Both the position numbers and the translations under genes were made by a program. This document shows, piece after piece, positions 23,554-31,706 of a DNA stretch of 64,000 nucleotides. Within the stretch, counting starts at the first letter, position 1; each line of letters begins with the position of its first letter. The notes under the pieces are model-generated. The model was given only the letters and a program-made list of their open reading frames with translations. It searched no databases and was not told the origin of the DNA. The DNA lies in contig CP018783.1 in the NCBI GenBank assembly GCA_002025645.1, positions 2,356,001-2,420,000 of the forward strand, in the 5' to 3' direction. This DNA comes from Curtobacterium pusillum (GTDB lineage: Bacteria; Actinomycetota; Actinomycetes; Actinomycetales; Microbacteriaceae).

Positions 23554-24612
23554 ATGAGCGACACCACCAAGTCCGCGAGCACCGGCACCGACAACGTCGG
23601 CGTCGTCGTCCATGCCGCACAGGATCTGCGGATCGAAGCATTGCCGATGCCCACCCCGACCGCCGAGCAGGCGTTGATCGAAGTCGCCTATGGCGGTATC
23701 TGCGGGTCGGATCTGCACTATTGGCGACACGGCGCCGTCGGCGAGTCGATCCTCCGCGAGCCGATGCTCCTCGGCCACGAGATCGTCGGCTCAGTCCGGA
23801 CCCCCGCCACGGACGGTTCCGGTCCGGCCGCCGGTACTCCGATTGCGGTGCACCCCGCAACGACCGGTACGTTGCCCGGCCGCTACCCGGCGGACCGTCC
23901 GAACCTCGCCCCAGGTACCACCTACCTCGGCAGTGCCGCGCTGCTGCCGCACACGCAGGGTGGGTTCGCCCGGTACGTGGCGCTGCCGACGCGGATGCTA
24001 CGACCGCTGCCGGCTGGTCTGTCGCTGCGGGATGCTGCGCTGGCGGAGCCCGCAGCGGTCGCTCTGCATGGGGTCCACCGCGCCGGCAACGTCACCGGCA
24101 AGCGGGCGCTCGTGATCGGTGCGGGCCCAATCGGCGCGTTGGCGGTTGCGGCGCTGCGCCATGGGGGAGCGGCGCATATCACCGCCGTCGACCTGCAGGA
24201 GCTGTCACTGCAGGTCGCACAGCAGGTCGGCGCCGACGCGACGCTGCACGCCGGCGACGCCGACGCGATCGCCGCTACCGAAGCCGACGTCGTCATTGAG
24301 TCCTCCGGAAACCACCATGGCCTCGCGTCGGCGATTCGGGGCGCGGCCCGAGGCGGGACGGTCGTCATGGTCGGGTTGCTACCCACGGGACCGCAGCCGG
24401 CGCTGATGTCCCTGGCGATCACGAAGGAGCTCGACTTGCGCGGTTCGTTCCGGTTCGTCGACGAGATCACTGACGTCCTCGACGCGATCGCGGATGGGTC
24501 CCTGAAGGTGCAGCCGGTCGCGACGCATGAGTACGACGTCGCCGACGCGCTCACCGCCTTCGAGGTCGCCGGGGACGCATCGCGCTCCAGCAAGGTGCTG
24601 CTGCGGTTCTGA
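23554..24612 (+). CDS. idnD: L-idonate 5-dehydrogenase-like zinc alcohol dehydrogenase
   Basis: A 352-residue medium-chain dehydrogenase/reductase. The catalytic zinc ligands are visible: Cys50 in YGGICGSDLHYWRHGAVG, and His75-Glu76 in LLGHEIVG. The nucleotide motif is GAGPIGALAV. The GSDLHYWRHGAVG segment is characteristic of L-idonate 5-dehydrogenases. Unusually, the loop that normally carries four structural-zinc cysteines (around residues 95-120, HPATTGTLPGRYPADRPNLA) has none. It follows the gluconokinase-SDR gene by 22 bp, so L-idonate to 5-ketogluconate to gluconate 6-phosphate is encoded by two adjacent genes. Another polyol is possible as substrate. Confidence 0.85.
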   Translation: MSDTTKSASTGTDNVGVVVHAAQDLRIEALPMPTPTAEQALIEVAYGGICGSDLHYWRHGAVGESILREPMLLGHEIVGSVRTPATDGSGPAAGTPIAVHPATTGTLPGRYPADRPNLAPGTTYLGSAALLPHTQGGFARYVALPTRMLRPLPAGLSLRDAALAEPAAVALHGVHRAGNVTGKRALVIGAGPIGALAVAALRHGGAAHITAVDLQELSLQVAQQVGADATLHAGDADAIAATEADVVIESSGNHHGLASAIRGAARGGTVVMVGLLPTGPQPALMSLAITKELDLRGSFRFVDEITDVLDAIADGSLKVQPVATHEYDVADALTAFEVAGDASRSSKVLLRF

Positions 24613-24657
24613 CCCTTCAGACCCCGGTTCTCCGCTGGGTTGTGGGGAGGACCGGCC

Positions 24658-24690
24658 GGTGGGGGCTCCTTGTGGTGGGGAGCCCCCACC
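24658..24690 (+). terminator. Hairpin terminator after idnD
   Basis: A 12-bp stem, GGTGGGGGCTCC (24658-24669) pairing with GGAGCCCCCACC (24679-24690), followed by ATTTCTC. It lies between the convergent idnD and TetR genes and may serve both. Confidence 0.75.
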
Positions 24691-24729
24691 ATTTCTCACG
24701 CACGCGACCAGCGCGGCCGCCGGTGCTGT

Positions 24730-25335
24730 TCAGAAGGAGAATGCGGTCGCGCGAACGGATGCGCCGGCGCGGGACCATCCGAGCACGGTACCGAGCAGTG
24801 CCTGCACGAGCCGTTCGGCGATCTGTTCCGGAGCGAGCCCAACGGTTTCGTGCAGGTCGAAGATCTCGCGAGGGTCGAAGAGCATGTTCCAGAAGAACAT
24901 GCCGATATCGCCCGGATCGTCGAGACCGGCTTCTTCCGTAGCCTCCCGGATCGGCCGGGCGAGCGCGTCGGCTTGCACGGTGAGGTACGGTGCGTCGGCG
25001 CGGAGGCGCTTGAGGTAGCCCTCGTCGGAGCGGGTGTGCACCATGGCGCGGCCGTGCTTCATGATGAGCTCTACCCAGCGGCGGCTGACGACTTCCAGCA
25101 GCTCGATGCCGTGCTCGGTGCGGTCGAGGCTGAAGCTGCGCAGCTGTTCGCCGACGCCGTACCGGAACTCTGCCAGGATCTCGTCGACGCTGCCGAAGTG
25201 CCGATAGGCGGTCGCTGTGGACACCTCCGCGCGGCTAGCGATGTCTTGCATCCGGATGGCGTTGCCGTGTTTCGCGGCGAGCTTGGACGCGGCTTTGATG
25301 ATGCGCCCGCGGTTGCGTTCAGTGTCGCTGCGCAC
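24730..25335 (-). CDS. TetR family regulator, candidate regulator of the island
   Basis: A 201-residue TetR protein. The DNA-binding domain is at residues 5-55: GRIIKAASKLAAKHGNAIRM and ASRAEVSTATAYRHFGSVDE. The ligand domain is of the long type. It is the third gene of the SDR-aminotransferase-TetR operon, 31 bp after the aminotransferase. That operon begins with a TGAGAAT-type palindrome (27353-27368), and four other transcription units of the island have similar sites, so this protein is the best local candidate for a shared repressor. This is an inference from position, not shown by sequence. Confidence 0.88.
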   Translation of the reverse strand: MRSDTERNRGRIIKAASKLAAKHGNAIRMQDIASRAEVSTATAYRHFGSVDEILAEFRYGVGEQLRSFSLDRTEHGIELLEVVSRRWVELIMKHGRAMVHTRSDEGYLKRLRADAPYLTVQADALARPIREATEEAGLDDPGDIGMFFWNMLFDPREIFDLHETVGLAPEQIAERLVQALLGTVLGWSRAGASVRATAFSF

Positions 25336-25366
25336 GTGCTACCCCTTCCGGGATGATCGGTTGTGG

Positions 25367-26530
25367 TCAGCGTAGCGCCTGGAATGCGGTGGCCAGGCGG
25401 GCGATGCCTGTCTCGATCGCGTCGTTGGACGCTGCGTAGGAGAGCCGCAGGTGGTGCTCGCCACCGGCACCGAACTCGGCGCCGGGTCGGACCGCTACCC
25501 CTGCTGCGCGGAGGGTAGCAACGAGCTCCACACTCGGAACGTCGAGGTCGTAGCGGGGGAAGAGGTAGAACGCACCCTCCGGCGAGGACACCTGCAGTCC
25601 GTCGATCGTCGCCAGTCCGTCGTGCATCAGGAGTCGCCGCTGCGCGTACGCATCGAACATCCCCGCGATGTCGTCGCCACAGTCGGTCAGCGCGACACGA
25701 GCCGCGTCCTGGACGGCGGTGTTCAGCGACCCGTTCGCGGTGCTGTGCACGCGGGCGGCGGCTGCGATGATCTCCGACGGCCCCCACAGGTAGCCGACCC
25801 GCCATCCGGTCATGGCGTAGCTCTTGGAGAATGTCTGGCAGTACACCAGCCGCCCCTCGAGTGACGGCACCGACAGGGCCGAGGTGAACGGAGCGTCGGT
25901 GAAAGTCAGGTCCGCGTACGCCTCGTCGCTGAGGACGATGGTGTCGGTCCCCGCCAGCGCCTGGCCGAGTCGGGTCAGCTCTTCCGCGGAGTGCACGATC
26001 CCGGTTGGGTTGCCGGGATTGCAGAAGATGAACAGCTTCGCGCAGGGCAGTGCTTGCTCGAGCGCGTCGAGGTCCCAGTGCAGGTCTGCCGCGAGCGGCA
26101 CCGGGACGGTGATCCCGCCGGCCATGGCGATGAGGTCCGCGTAGAGCGAGTACGTCGGGTCGGGGATGACGACCTTGTCGCCCGGGTTCACGATTGCGAG
26201 GATCGCAGCGGTGAGTCCGCCGGTGCCGCCGTGAGTGATGAGGACGTCCGCTGCGTCGACATGTTCGCCTGTGAGGGCGTCGATGCGGGCAGCGAGGTCC
26301 TCACGGAGCGCGGGCTCGCCCATGGCGGGTGCGTAGTGTGTGCGCCCGGCGCGCAGCGCCGCCGCGGCGGCCTCCACGATTGGCGCTGGGGTGTCGAAGT
26401 TCGGCTCGCCGACGGCGAGAGAGACCAGGTCGGCCGAGGACGCCGGCTGCTGCGCGCGACGGGACCCGCGGACGACGCGCTGGACCGCGTCGGAGGGGGC
26501 GAAGGTGAGGGTGTCGGTGAGAGTGCTCAT
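25367..26530 (-). CDS. Class I/II PLP-dependent aminotransferase
   Basis: A 387-residue fold-type I aminotransferase. VSLAVGEPNFDTPAPI and FCNPGNPTGI are the substrate-loop motifs, and LSDEAYADLTF holds the Asp that pairs with the pyridine nitrogen. The PLP lysine is in QTFSKSYAMTGWRVGY. It resembles AspC/aminotransferase-A-like enzymes; the amino donor is probably glutamate. It overlaps the upstream SDR gene by 4 bp (ATGA). In the context of glutamate dehydrogenase and 5-oxoprolinase genes it may move amino groups between glutamate and a keto acid produced by the island. Exact substrates are not readable. Confidence 0.9.
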   Translation of the reverse strand: MSTLTDTLTFAPSDAVQRVVRGSRRAQQPASSADLVSLAVGEPNFDTPAPIVEAAAAALRAGRTHYAPAMGEPALREDLAARIDALTGEHVDAADVLITHGGTGGLTAAILAIVNPGDKVVIPDPTYSLYADLIAMAGGITVPVPLAADLHWDLDALEQALPCAKLFIFCNPGNPTGIVHSAEELTRLGQALAGTDTIVLSDEAYADLTFTDAPFTSALSVPSLEGRLVYCQTFSKSYAMTGWRVGYLWGPSEIIAAAARVHSTANGSLNTAVQDAARVALTDCGDDIAGMFDAYAQRRLLMHDGLATIDGLQVSSPEGAFYLFPRYDLDVPSVELVATLRAAGVAVRPGAEFGAGGEHHLRLSYAASNDAIETGIARLATAFQALR

Positions 26531-27330
26531 GCGGTGGTGTCCTCGTGGTCCTTCGACGGTGACGGAGCGCCGAGGTGTCGGCTGATCTCCAAATCGGTGC
26601 TGGTGTCGCGCTGCCGGGTCGGCGCGATGATGAGCTCTTGAACGACTGCGCGCTGCGGGAGCGCCGCGATCACGGCGATGGCGTCTGCGACGTCGTCCGG
26701 CTGGAGCATGTTTCGGCGTTCTTCGGTCGCCGGCGGTCGGGCGCGGCCCTCCAGGATGGGCGTATCCGCCTCGCCGGGAAGGACCGTGATCGCGCGCAGC
26801 CCGTCGCCGCGGAAGGTGTTGTGGAGGAACGTCATGTAGTTCCGCACACCCGCCTTCGCTGCGCCGTATGCGGCGCCGCCGAGCAGGTTCGGGTTCACCG
26901 CGGCGAGGGAGGACACGGCGATGACGGTGCCGCCGTCACCGGTGAGGAGATCCTCCAATGCAGCCTGGGTGAGCAGGTGCACGGCGGTGAGGTTCACCTC
27001 GAGGACCTCCCGCCACTCCTCCGGGCTGACCCAGCGTGCGTTGAGGATCCGGCTCGAGCTGCCGGCCGCGTGTACGAGCAGGCTGATCCGGCCGAGCTGC
27101 TTGTGCACGGCGGTGATGAGCTCCTGCGCGGCGCCGGGGGCGGTGATGTCCGATACGAGCACGGTCGCGGCACCGCGGGCAGCGATGATGGCTTGCCGGG
27201 TCTGCTCAAGGGGGTCCGCGCGGCGACCCACAAGGGCTACGTGGTTGCCGGCTGCGGCGAGCTTGATCGCGGTCGCGCGGCCCATGCCGGATCCCGCGCC
27301 GGTCACGAGGGCTACGGGGGTGGTTGTCAT
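26527..27330 (-). CDS. SDR family oxidoreductase
   Basis: A 267-residue classical SDR. The cofactor motif is TGAGSGMGRA near the N-terminus. VHAAGSSSRI replaces the usual NNAG with HAAG. The catalytic Ser and YGAAKAG Tyr/Lys are present (AVSSLAAVNPNLLGGAAYGAAKAG read in parts). The start at 27330 is fixed by AAGGAGG seven bases upstream; a longer frame crosses the operator. It is the first gene of the operon with the aminotransferase and TetR genes. The substrate is unknown. A hydroxy-acid or polyol would fit the context. Confidence 0.9.
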   Translation of the reverse strand: MTTTPVALVTGAGSGMGRATAIKLAAAGNHVALVGRRADPLEQTRQAIIAARGAATVLVSDITAPGAAQELITAVHKQLGRISLLVHAAGSSSRILNARWVSPEEWREVLEVNLTAVHLLTQAALEDLLTGDGGTVIAVSSLAAVNPNLLGGAAYGAAKAGVRNYMTFLHNTFRGDGLRAITVLPGEADTPILEGRARPPATEERRNMLQPDDVADAIAVIAALPQRAVVQELIIAPTRQRDTSTDLEISRHLGAPSPSKDHEDTTA

Positions 27331-27352
27331 ACGCGCCTCCTTCCATCCGATA

Positions 27353-27368
27353 TGAGAATCGTCTCTCA
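27353..27368. promoter_or_regulatory. Island operator site B (SDR-aminotransferase-TetR operon)
   Basis: TGAGAATCGTCTCTCA is a near-palindrome (perfect left half, 5 of 7 in the right half) of TGAGAAT-NN-ATTCTCA. It is 23 bp upstream of the SDR start codon and about 27 bp before the stop end of pxpC, in the only gap of this region. Confidence 0.55.
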
Positions 27369-27395
27369 TTTGCGAGGGTGTTGCAAGGGCAGGGA

Positions 27396-28376
27396 TCAGG
27401 GGTGCCGGGGGATGCCGACGGCGCGAAAGACGTCGTCGACGGCGTCGGAAAGGGTCATCAGTGCTTCTTCCGCGGCCCAGGTCATGCGGGTGGCCTGTTC
27501 GGGTGTGGTCCATGTGAAGTGCACGCCTCGGCCGGGAGTGACCTGCCCGAAGGTGTGCTGCGCGGCGGTGGGGATGAATCCGACGATGGGGTAGCCAGCG
27601 GTGACCGTGCGATATCGGCCGAGGACGATGAGTTCGTCGCCGTGCGGGATCTCGACCGCTCCGATGGGGACACCGTGCGAGACGATCTCGGTGTCGTCGT
27701 CGGGATGCAGCACCGGCCCGTCAAGGCGGATGCCGACATGGTTGGACCGGTCGGTGACGCGGTATTCCGCGGCCTCGACGAGGTCGCGGATGCCGGGGAT
27801 GCTGCTGTGCGGGCCTGGGAGAATCGGCACCGCCCAGGCGTTGTCGGTGGGCCGCCATGTGGGTACCGGCAGTCGGAAGAGGGCGTGGTCGAAGAACGGC
27901 TGTCGGAACCCGGTGAACTGGGTTTCGACGCTGATTCGGTCGCCGTGCTGCACCTGCTGGGCGAAGCCCATCCGTGCGTCCGGGGCGGCGCTACCGAAGA
28001 ACTGGTCGGCGGTGATCGTGCCGGCGATGGCGAGGTAGCTGCGGGCTGCTGTGGGGGCGGGGATGAGACGCAGCTCTGCGCCGGTGGGCACAACGACGGG
28101 CGCCCACGCGTCGGCGGTGGCGTCGCCGACGAGGACTTGGTCGACGCCGCCGGTCGCGGCGATGAGGACGTCCCGGTCGGGAACGATGGAGAACTCGCCC
28201 ATGATCTCCAGCAGCGTGGCGGTTCGAGCGTTGCCGACGAGGATGTTCGCCACGGCTGCGGAGTGTTGGTCGGCGCTGCCGCCGGTGGGGACGCCGAAGC
28301 GCTCGCTGCCGGTCCGACCGGCGTCCTGCAAGGTGCTCATCCAGCCGGCGTCGACGACGTCGAGGTGCACGGTCAT
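27396..28376 (-). CDS. pxpC: 5-oxoprolinase subunit C
   Basis: A 326-residue biotin-dependent-carboxyltransferase-like (KipA family) subunit. The N-terminal LDVVDAGWMSTLQDAGRTGSERFGVPTGG is the family signature, and the C-terminal GYPIVGFIPTAAQHTFGQVTPG is equally typical. Together with PxpA and PxpB it forms the ATP-dependent 5-oxoprolinase that opens pyroglutamate to glutamate. The start at 28376 overlaps pxpB by 4 bp; the longer frame through pxpB is not coding. It is the last gene of the transporter-pxpA-pxpB-pxpC operon. Confidence 0.95.
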   Translation of the reverse strand: MTVHLDVVDAGWMSTLQDAGRTGSERFGVPTGGSADQHSAAVANILVGNARTATLLEIMGEFSIVPDRDVLIAATGGVDQVLVGDATADAWAPVVVPTGAELRLIPAPTAARSYLAIAGTITADQFFGSAAPDARMGFAQQVQHGDRISVETQFTGFRQPFFDHALFRLPVPTWRPTDNAWAVPILPGPHSSIPGIRDLVEAAEYRVTDRSNHVGIRLDGPVLHPDDDTEIVSHGVPIGAVEIPHGDELIVLGRYRTVTAGYPIVGFIPTAAQHTFGQVTPGRGVHFTWTTPEQATRMTWAAEEALMTLSDAVDDVFRAVGIPRHP

Positions 28377-29089
28377 CTGGTGGGCTCCGTCTCGAGGAAG
28401 ACGCCTTCGAGGTTCGCTGCGTCGTCGCGGCTGACGGGCACGAACTGCACCCGGTCCCCAGGTGCGATCGCTGCCGCGTTGTCGCGGGTGATGTCGACGA
28501 TGGTGTGGGGGGTACGGCCGATGACGCGCCATCCGGTGGGTCCTGGGGAGGGTTGGATGATGGCGTTCTGGCCGGCGATCATGATGCTGCCGGCGGGCAC
28601 GTTGGTCCGCGGCTGGGTGGCGCGACGGACCTGCGTCGGGAAGGCGCCGCCTTCCATCATGGGTGCCATCCCCGCAGCGAGCAGCACCGTAGTGAACGTC
28701 ACCTCCGTTGCTGCGGCGATGATCGCGTCCACGGTGGTGTCCTGTTCCGCGGCGACGGCGTCGAGGTCGGGCCCGGTGCCGGCGTCGAAGACCACTGGGA
28801 TGTGGACCAGCCGTCCCGTCGTCGTGGCGATGTCGGATGCCGCCACGGGGGCGGTGGTGTCGTCCAGTAGGGCGACGAAGTCCGTGATCGACGCGGTGGT
28901 GGTGCGCTGCGGGTCGAAGCTGATCAGCAGCGAGTCGAGTCCGGCGATGGCGTCGGTGACGCCGTGCGGGGCGCGCTCCTGCAGGAGCGCGCCGAGCTGC
29001 CGCACGCGGGCCCGGGCATCTGGCCCGGACCCGAGCGCGGTCAACATCACCGCGGCGTCCCCGTAGGGAACGGTGGTGATGGAAGTCAC
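28373..29089 (-). CDS. pxpB: 5-oxoprolinase subunit B
   Basis: A 238-residue KipI-family protein. The N-terminal PYGDAAVMLTAL and the central FDPQRTT are the PxpB domain. The C-terminal APMMEGGAFPTQVRRATQPRTNVPAGS corresponds to the conserved cyclophilin-like segment with RxxxPRxxVPxGSV. It overlaps pxpA by 4 bp and pxpC by 4 bp, so the three subunits are made in fixed order. It acts in the cytoplasm with PxpA and PxpC on 5-oxoproline. Confidence 0.95.
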   Translation of the reverse strand: MTSITTVPYGDAAVMLTALGSGPDARARVRQLGALLQERAPHGVTDAIAGLDSLLISFDPQRTTTASITDFVALLDDTTAPVAASDIATTTGRLVHIPVVFDAGTGPDLDAVAAEQDTTVDAIIAAATEVTFTTVLLAAGMAPMMEGGAFPTQVRRATQPRTNVPAGSIMIAGQNAIIQPSPGPTGWRVIGRTPHTIVDITRDNAAAIAPGDRVQFVPVSRDDAANLEGVFLETEPTR

Positions 29090-29892
29090 GAAGCGGTCGC
29101 GGGGGTGCGCTTGGCGGCGAGCACGTCCTGCAGACCGGTCGCGGTGATGCCCGCCTGCTCGAGGCCGGCGCGCAGTGCGGTCCCGTTCTCGAGGACCTGC
29201 GGGTGGTCGCCGTGCAGCAGCAGCACGTCGACGTCGTGGCCGAGGGCCACGGTCTCACCGTCGACGCTGGTGACAGTACCGTCCGTGACTGCCTGCGCGG
29301 CGCGGCGGCCGATCTCGGCAGGGTCGTGCAGCAGGCCGCCCGGGTGGGACCGGGCGACCGGCATCCCGTCGGCGCCGTAGCCGCGGTCGGCGAGGAACAC
29401 GTACGCCACGGGCAGGTTCCGCTTCTCGGCTTCCTCGGCGAGCAGGCCGCGCTGGCAGATGACGATGTAGTCGGAGTTGTAGGCGGCGACAGCGTCGGTG
29501 ATGGCGCGGGCGTGCTTGGCGTCGGTCTGGGCGATGGAGCCCATCCGGCCGTGCGGGGCGACGTGGCTGATCGTGCCGCCGTGGATCCGGGCGAACGCGT
29601 CGAGGGCACCGATTTGGTAGAGGACGTCGGTGCGGATCTCCTCTTCGGACGCTTCGATGAGGCGGCGGCCGAAGCCGACGAGGTCGGGGTATCCGGGGTG
29701 GGCGCCGATCTCGACGCCGCGCTTGACGCATTCGGCGACGGTGGAGTCCATCACCCGCGGGTCGCCGGAGTGGAAGCCGCAGGCGATGTTCGATGCGGTG
29801 ACGAGGCCGAAGAGGGCCTCGTCGTTGCCAAAGCTGAAGTTGCCGTAGCTCTCGCCGAGATCGGCGACGACGGCGACGGATGCGGTGCTCAT
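29086..29892 (-). CDS. pxpA: 5-oxoprolinase subunit A (LamB/YcsF family)
   Basis: A 268-residue LamB/YcsF protein. The N-terminus DLGESYGNFSFGNDEAL and the following ASNIACGFHSGDPRVMDSTV are the metal-site signature. PHGRMG and FLADRGYGADGMPVARSHPG are further conserved blocks. It is the first of three overlapping pxp genes. The transporter gene is 76 bp upstream on the same strand, separated by a hairpin, so the operon may be partly attenuated between transporter and enzyme genes. Confidence 0.95.
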   Translation of the reverse strand: MSTASVAVVADLGESYGNFSFGNDEALFGLVTASNIACGFHSGDPRVMDSTVAECVKRGVEIGAHPGYPDLVGFGRRLIEASEEEIRTDVLYQIGALDAFARIHGGTISHVAPHGRMGSIAQTDAKHARAITDAVAAYNSDYIVICQRGLLAEEAEKRNLPVAYVFLADRGYGADGMPVARSHPGGLLHDPAEIGRRAAQAVTDGTVTSVDGETVALGHDVDVLLLHGDHPQVLENGTALRAGLEQAGITATGLQDVLAAKRTPATAS

Positions 29893-29929
29893 GCGGGGTC
29901 CTCCTGGTGGTTCTGGTGGTTCTGGTGTT

Positions 29930-29960
29930 GCCGGCGGCGGGGAGAGGCCCCGCCGCCGGC
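29930..29960 (-). terminator. GC-rich hairpin between transporter and pxpA
   Basis: A perfect 13-bp stem (29930-29942 with 29948-29960) and 5-base loop, just after the transporter stop codon. With no T-run it may act as an attenuator or mRNA stabiliser rather than a full terminator, because the pxp genes appear to depend on the same promoter. Confidence 0.6.
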
Positions 29961-29967
29961 GGTGGTG

Positions 29968-31305
29968 TCACTCGACGCGCAGTTCGCTGCCGCGGGTTTC
30001 CTTGAGGAAGAAGCAGGCGATGAGCGTGATGGTTGCGGTGACGATGGCGGCGTAGGCGGGGATCATGCTGCTGCCGGTGGCGTTGATCAGCGCCGTCATC
30101 ACCAGCGGTGCGCTGCCACCGAAGATGATGGTGCTGACGTTGAAGCCGATGCTGTACGCGCTGTAGCGGACGGTGGTGGGGAACATCTCGGTGAGGACGG
30201 TGTGCACGACAGCGGCGTGGCCGGAGAAGGACACGGCGAGGACGACGGCGCCGATGACGGCGAAGCCGAAGTTGCCGGTCGCCAGCAGCGCGAACATCGG
30301 GAACGCGACCGCGCCGCTGGCGACCGCGGAGATGATCAGAACCGGCTTCCGGCCGATCCGGTCGGACAGACGTGCCATCAGTGGGATCGAGATGATAATC
30401 GCGACGAGGCTGCAGGCGGTGACCATCAGCGCGCGGACGAGGGTGAAGTTGTGGTCCTCGCCGAGCTGGGTCTTGAGGTAGGTCGGCATGTACGTGAACA
30501 ACAGGTAGTAGCCGGGGCCGTTCAGCGCCGGGAGGAAGATCGTCATCACGATCGCGAGGACGTGCTTGCGGTTGGTGAAGGCGGTCTTCAGCGGGTTGCG
30601 CTGCACGGCCTTGCGCTCCTGGAGCGCCTGGAAGTGCGGCGTCTCCTCCATGCGCTGTCGGATCCAGAAGCCCACGTAGCCGAGCGGTGCGGCGAGGAAG
30701 AACGGGATGCGCCACGCCCAGGACTCCATCGTGTCATCGCCGAGCGTGGTGATGAGCACTGCGGAGAAGCTGCTGCCGAAGAGGAGCGCGAAGAACGATC
30801 CGACGGCGACGAAGCTTTGCGCGAAGTTGCGGTGGTCGCGGTGTGCGTACTCGCCGACGAACGACATTGCGCCGGCCACTTCGCCGCCGGCGGAGAAGCC
30901 CTGCAGGATGCGCAGCAGGATCAGCAGGATCGGAGCGAACACGCCGATTGCGGCGTACGAGGGGACGAGGCCGATCGCGAGGGTCGACCCGGAGATCAGC
31001 AACAGCAGCGTCGCGAGGAGCCGCTTGCGGCCGATCTTGTCGCCGAGGTAGCCGAAGATGACACCGCCGAACGGGCGGGCGAGGAAGCTGACCGCGAAGC
31101 CGGCGTTGGTCAGGATCAACGCGGACGCGTCACCACCACCGACGATGTTCAGGGCCAGGTAGGTGGTCAGCAGGCCGTAGATGCCGTAGTCGTACCACTC
31201 GACGACGGAACCCAACGCGCCCGCAAGCGTCACGCGGCGGACGATGGAACCGTCAGCGGTCAGGGCCTGCACCTGTGTGGTGTCAAGCCGATCGGGTGCG
31301 CTCAT
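29968..31305 (-). CDS. MFS transporter, metabolite:H+ symporter type
   Basis: A 445-residue 12-helix MFS protein of the metabolite:H+ symporter (ProP/ShiA-like) family: SVVEWYDYGIYGLLTTYLAL in helix 1, FGGVIFGYLGDKIGRKRLLA in the loop after helix 2, and RILQGFSAGGEVAGAMSFVGEYA in helix 4, all family hallmarks. It precedes pxpA-B-C, so 5-oxoproline (pyroglutamate) or a related organic acid is the probable substrate. The ATG overlaps the end of a 50-codon upstream frame by 4 bp and therefore may be translated by coupling. Confidence 0.92.
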   Translation of the reverse strand: MSAPDRLDTTQVQALTADGSIVRRVTLAGALGSVVEWYDYGIYGLLTTYLALNIVGGGDASALILTNAGFAVSFLARPFGGVIFGYLGDKIGRKRLLATLLLLISGSTLAIGLVPSYAAIGVFAPILLILLRILQGFSAGGEVAGAMSFVGEYAHRDHRNFAQSFVAVGSFFALLFGSSFSAVLITTLGDDTMESWAWRIPFFLAAPLGYVGFWIRQRMEETPHFQALQERKAVQRNPLKTAFTNRKHVLAIVMTIFLPALNGPGYYLLFTYMPTYLKTQLGEDHNFTLVRALMVTACSLVAIIISIPLMARLSDRIGRKPVLIISAVASGAVAFPMFALLATGNFGFAVIGAVVLAVSFSGHAAVVHTVLTEMFPTTVRYSAYSIGFNVSTIIFGGSAPLVMTALINATGSSMIPAYAAIVTATITLIACFFLKETRGSELRVE

Positions 31306-31454
31306 GTGCTCTTCTCTCGGACGAGAGCCGTTTCGGGCTCGTTCTCAGTGTGATGGGTGCGCGTGCTGGGTGCACCGCGTCGTGCAGGGTCGCCGATGAA
31401 CCCGCGGGGTGTGCGGGTGGAGATCGGGGACGGCGGACGCGAGGACGAGAGCAT
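31302..31454 (-). CDS. Possible 50-residue upstream ORF coupled to the transporter gene
   Basis: A short frame begins at an ATG at 31454 with a strong AGGAGG six bases upstream and ends in an ATGA overlap with the transporter start at 31305. The peptide (starting MLSSSRPPSPIST) is hydrophilic, rich in Pro, Ser, Thr and Arg, has no membrane segment and matches no family I know. The ribosome binding site and exact overlap suggest it is translated, perhaps as a leader controlling entry into the transporter gene. It was chosen over a longer GTG/ATG frame because of this site. Confidence 0.5.
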   Translation of the reverse strand: MLSSSRPPSPISTRTPRGFIGDPARRGAPSTRTHHTENEPETALVREKST

Positions 31455-31521
31455 GAGATGTCCTCCTGATGCGTCCAGACGGCGTCGGCCGGATTGCTGT
31501 GAGTGCGAGTTGACTCGTAGT

Positions 31522-31537
31522 TGAGAATAGGGTCGCA
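31522..31537. promoter_or_regulatory. Island operator site C (transporter-pxp operon)
   Basis: TGAGAATAGGGTCGCA has a perfect TGAGAAT left half with a weak right half (4 of 7). It is 67 bp upstream of the small ORF and in the same divergent gap as site D. Confidence 0.4.
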
Positions 31538-31667
31538 TTTCGCATGACGTCAACGCCGGCCGGTGAACGATCGCGTGACAAGCCTGTTTCCGTCATGTTT
31601 CGACCCCGCAGGAGTCGGCGTTCGCGCTTGTGTCGGCGTCGGCCGGGGTGCACACTGACTCACGAAC

Positions 31668-31683
31668 TGCGAATCGTTTCTCA
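31668..31683. promoter_or_regulatory. Island operator site D (glutamate dehydrogenase)
   Basis: TGCGAATCGTTTCTCA differs from TGAGAAT-NN-ATTCTCA at two of the 14 arm positions. It ends 23 bp before the GTG of the glutamate dehydrogenase gene. Confidence 0.55.
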
Positions 31684-31706
31684 GATCGGTCGATGGAGGA
31701 CCAGAC

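Noticed and set aside
29892-29930. TGGTTCTGG direct repeats before pxpA as a regulatory array
   Set aside because: Only two to three short imperfect copies, easily explained as simple-sequence drift.
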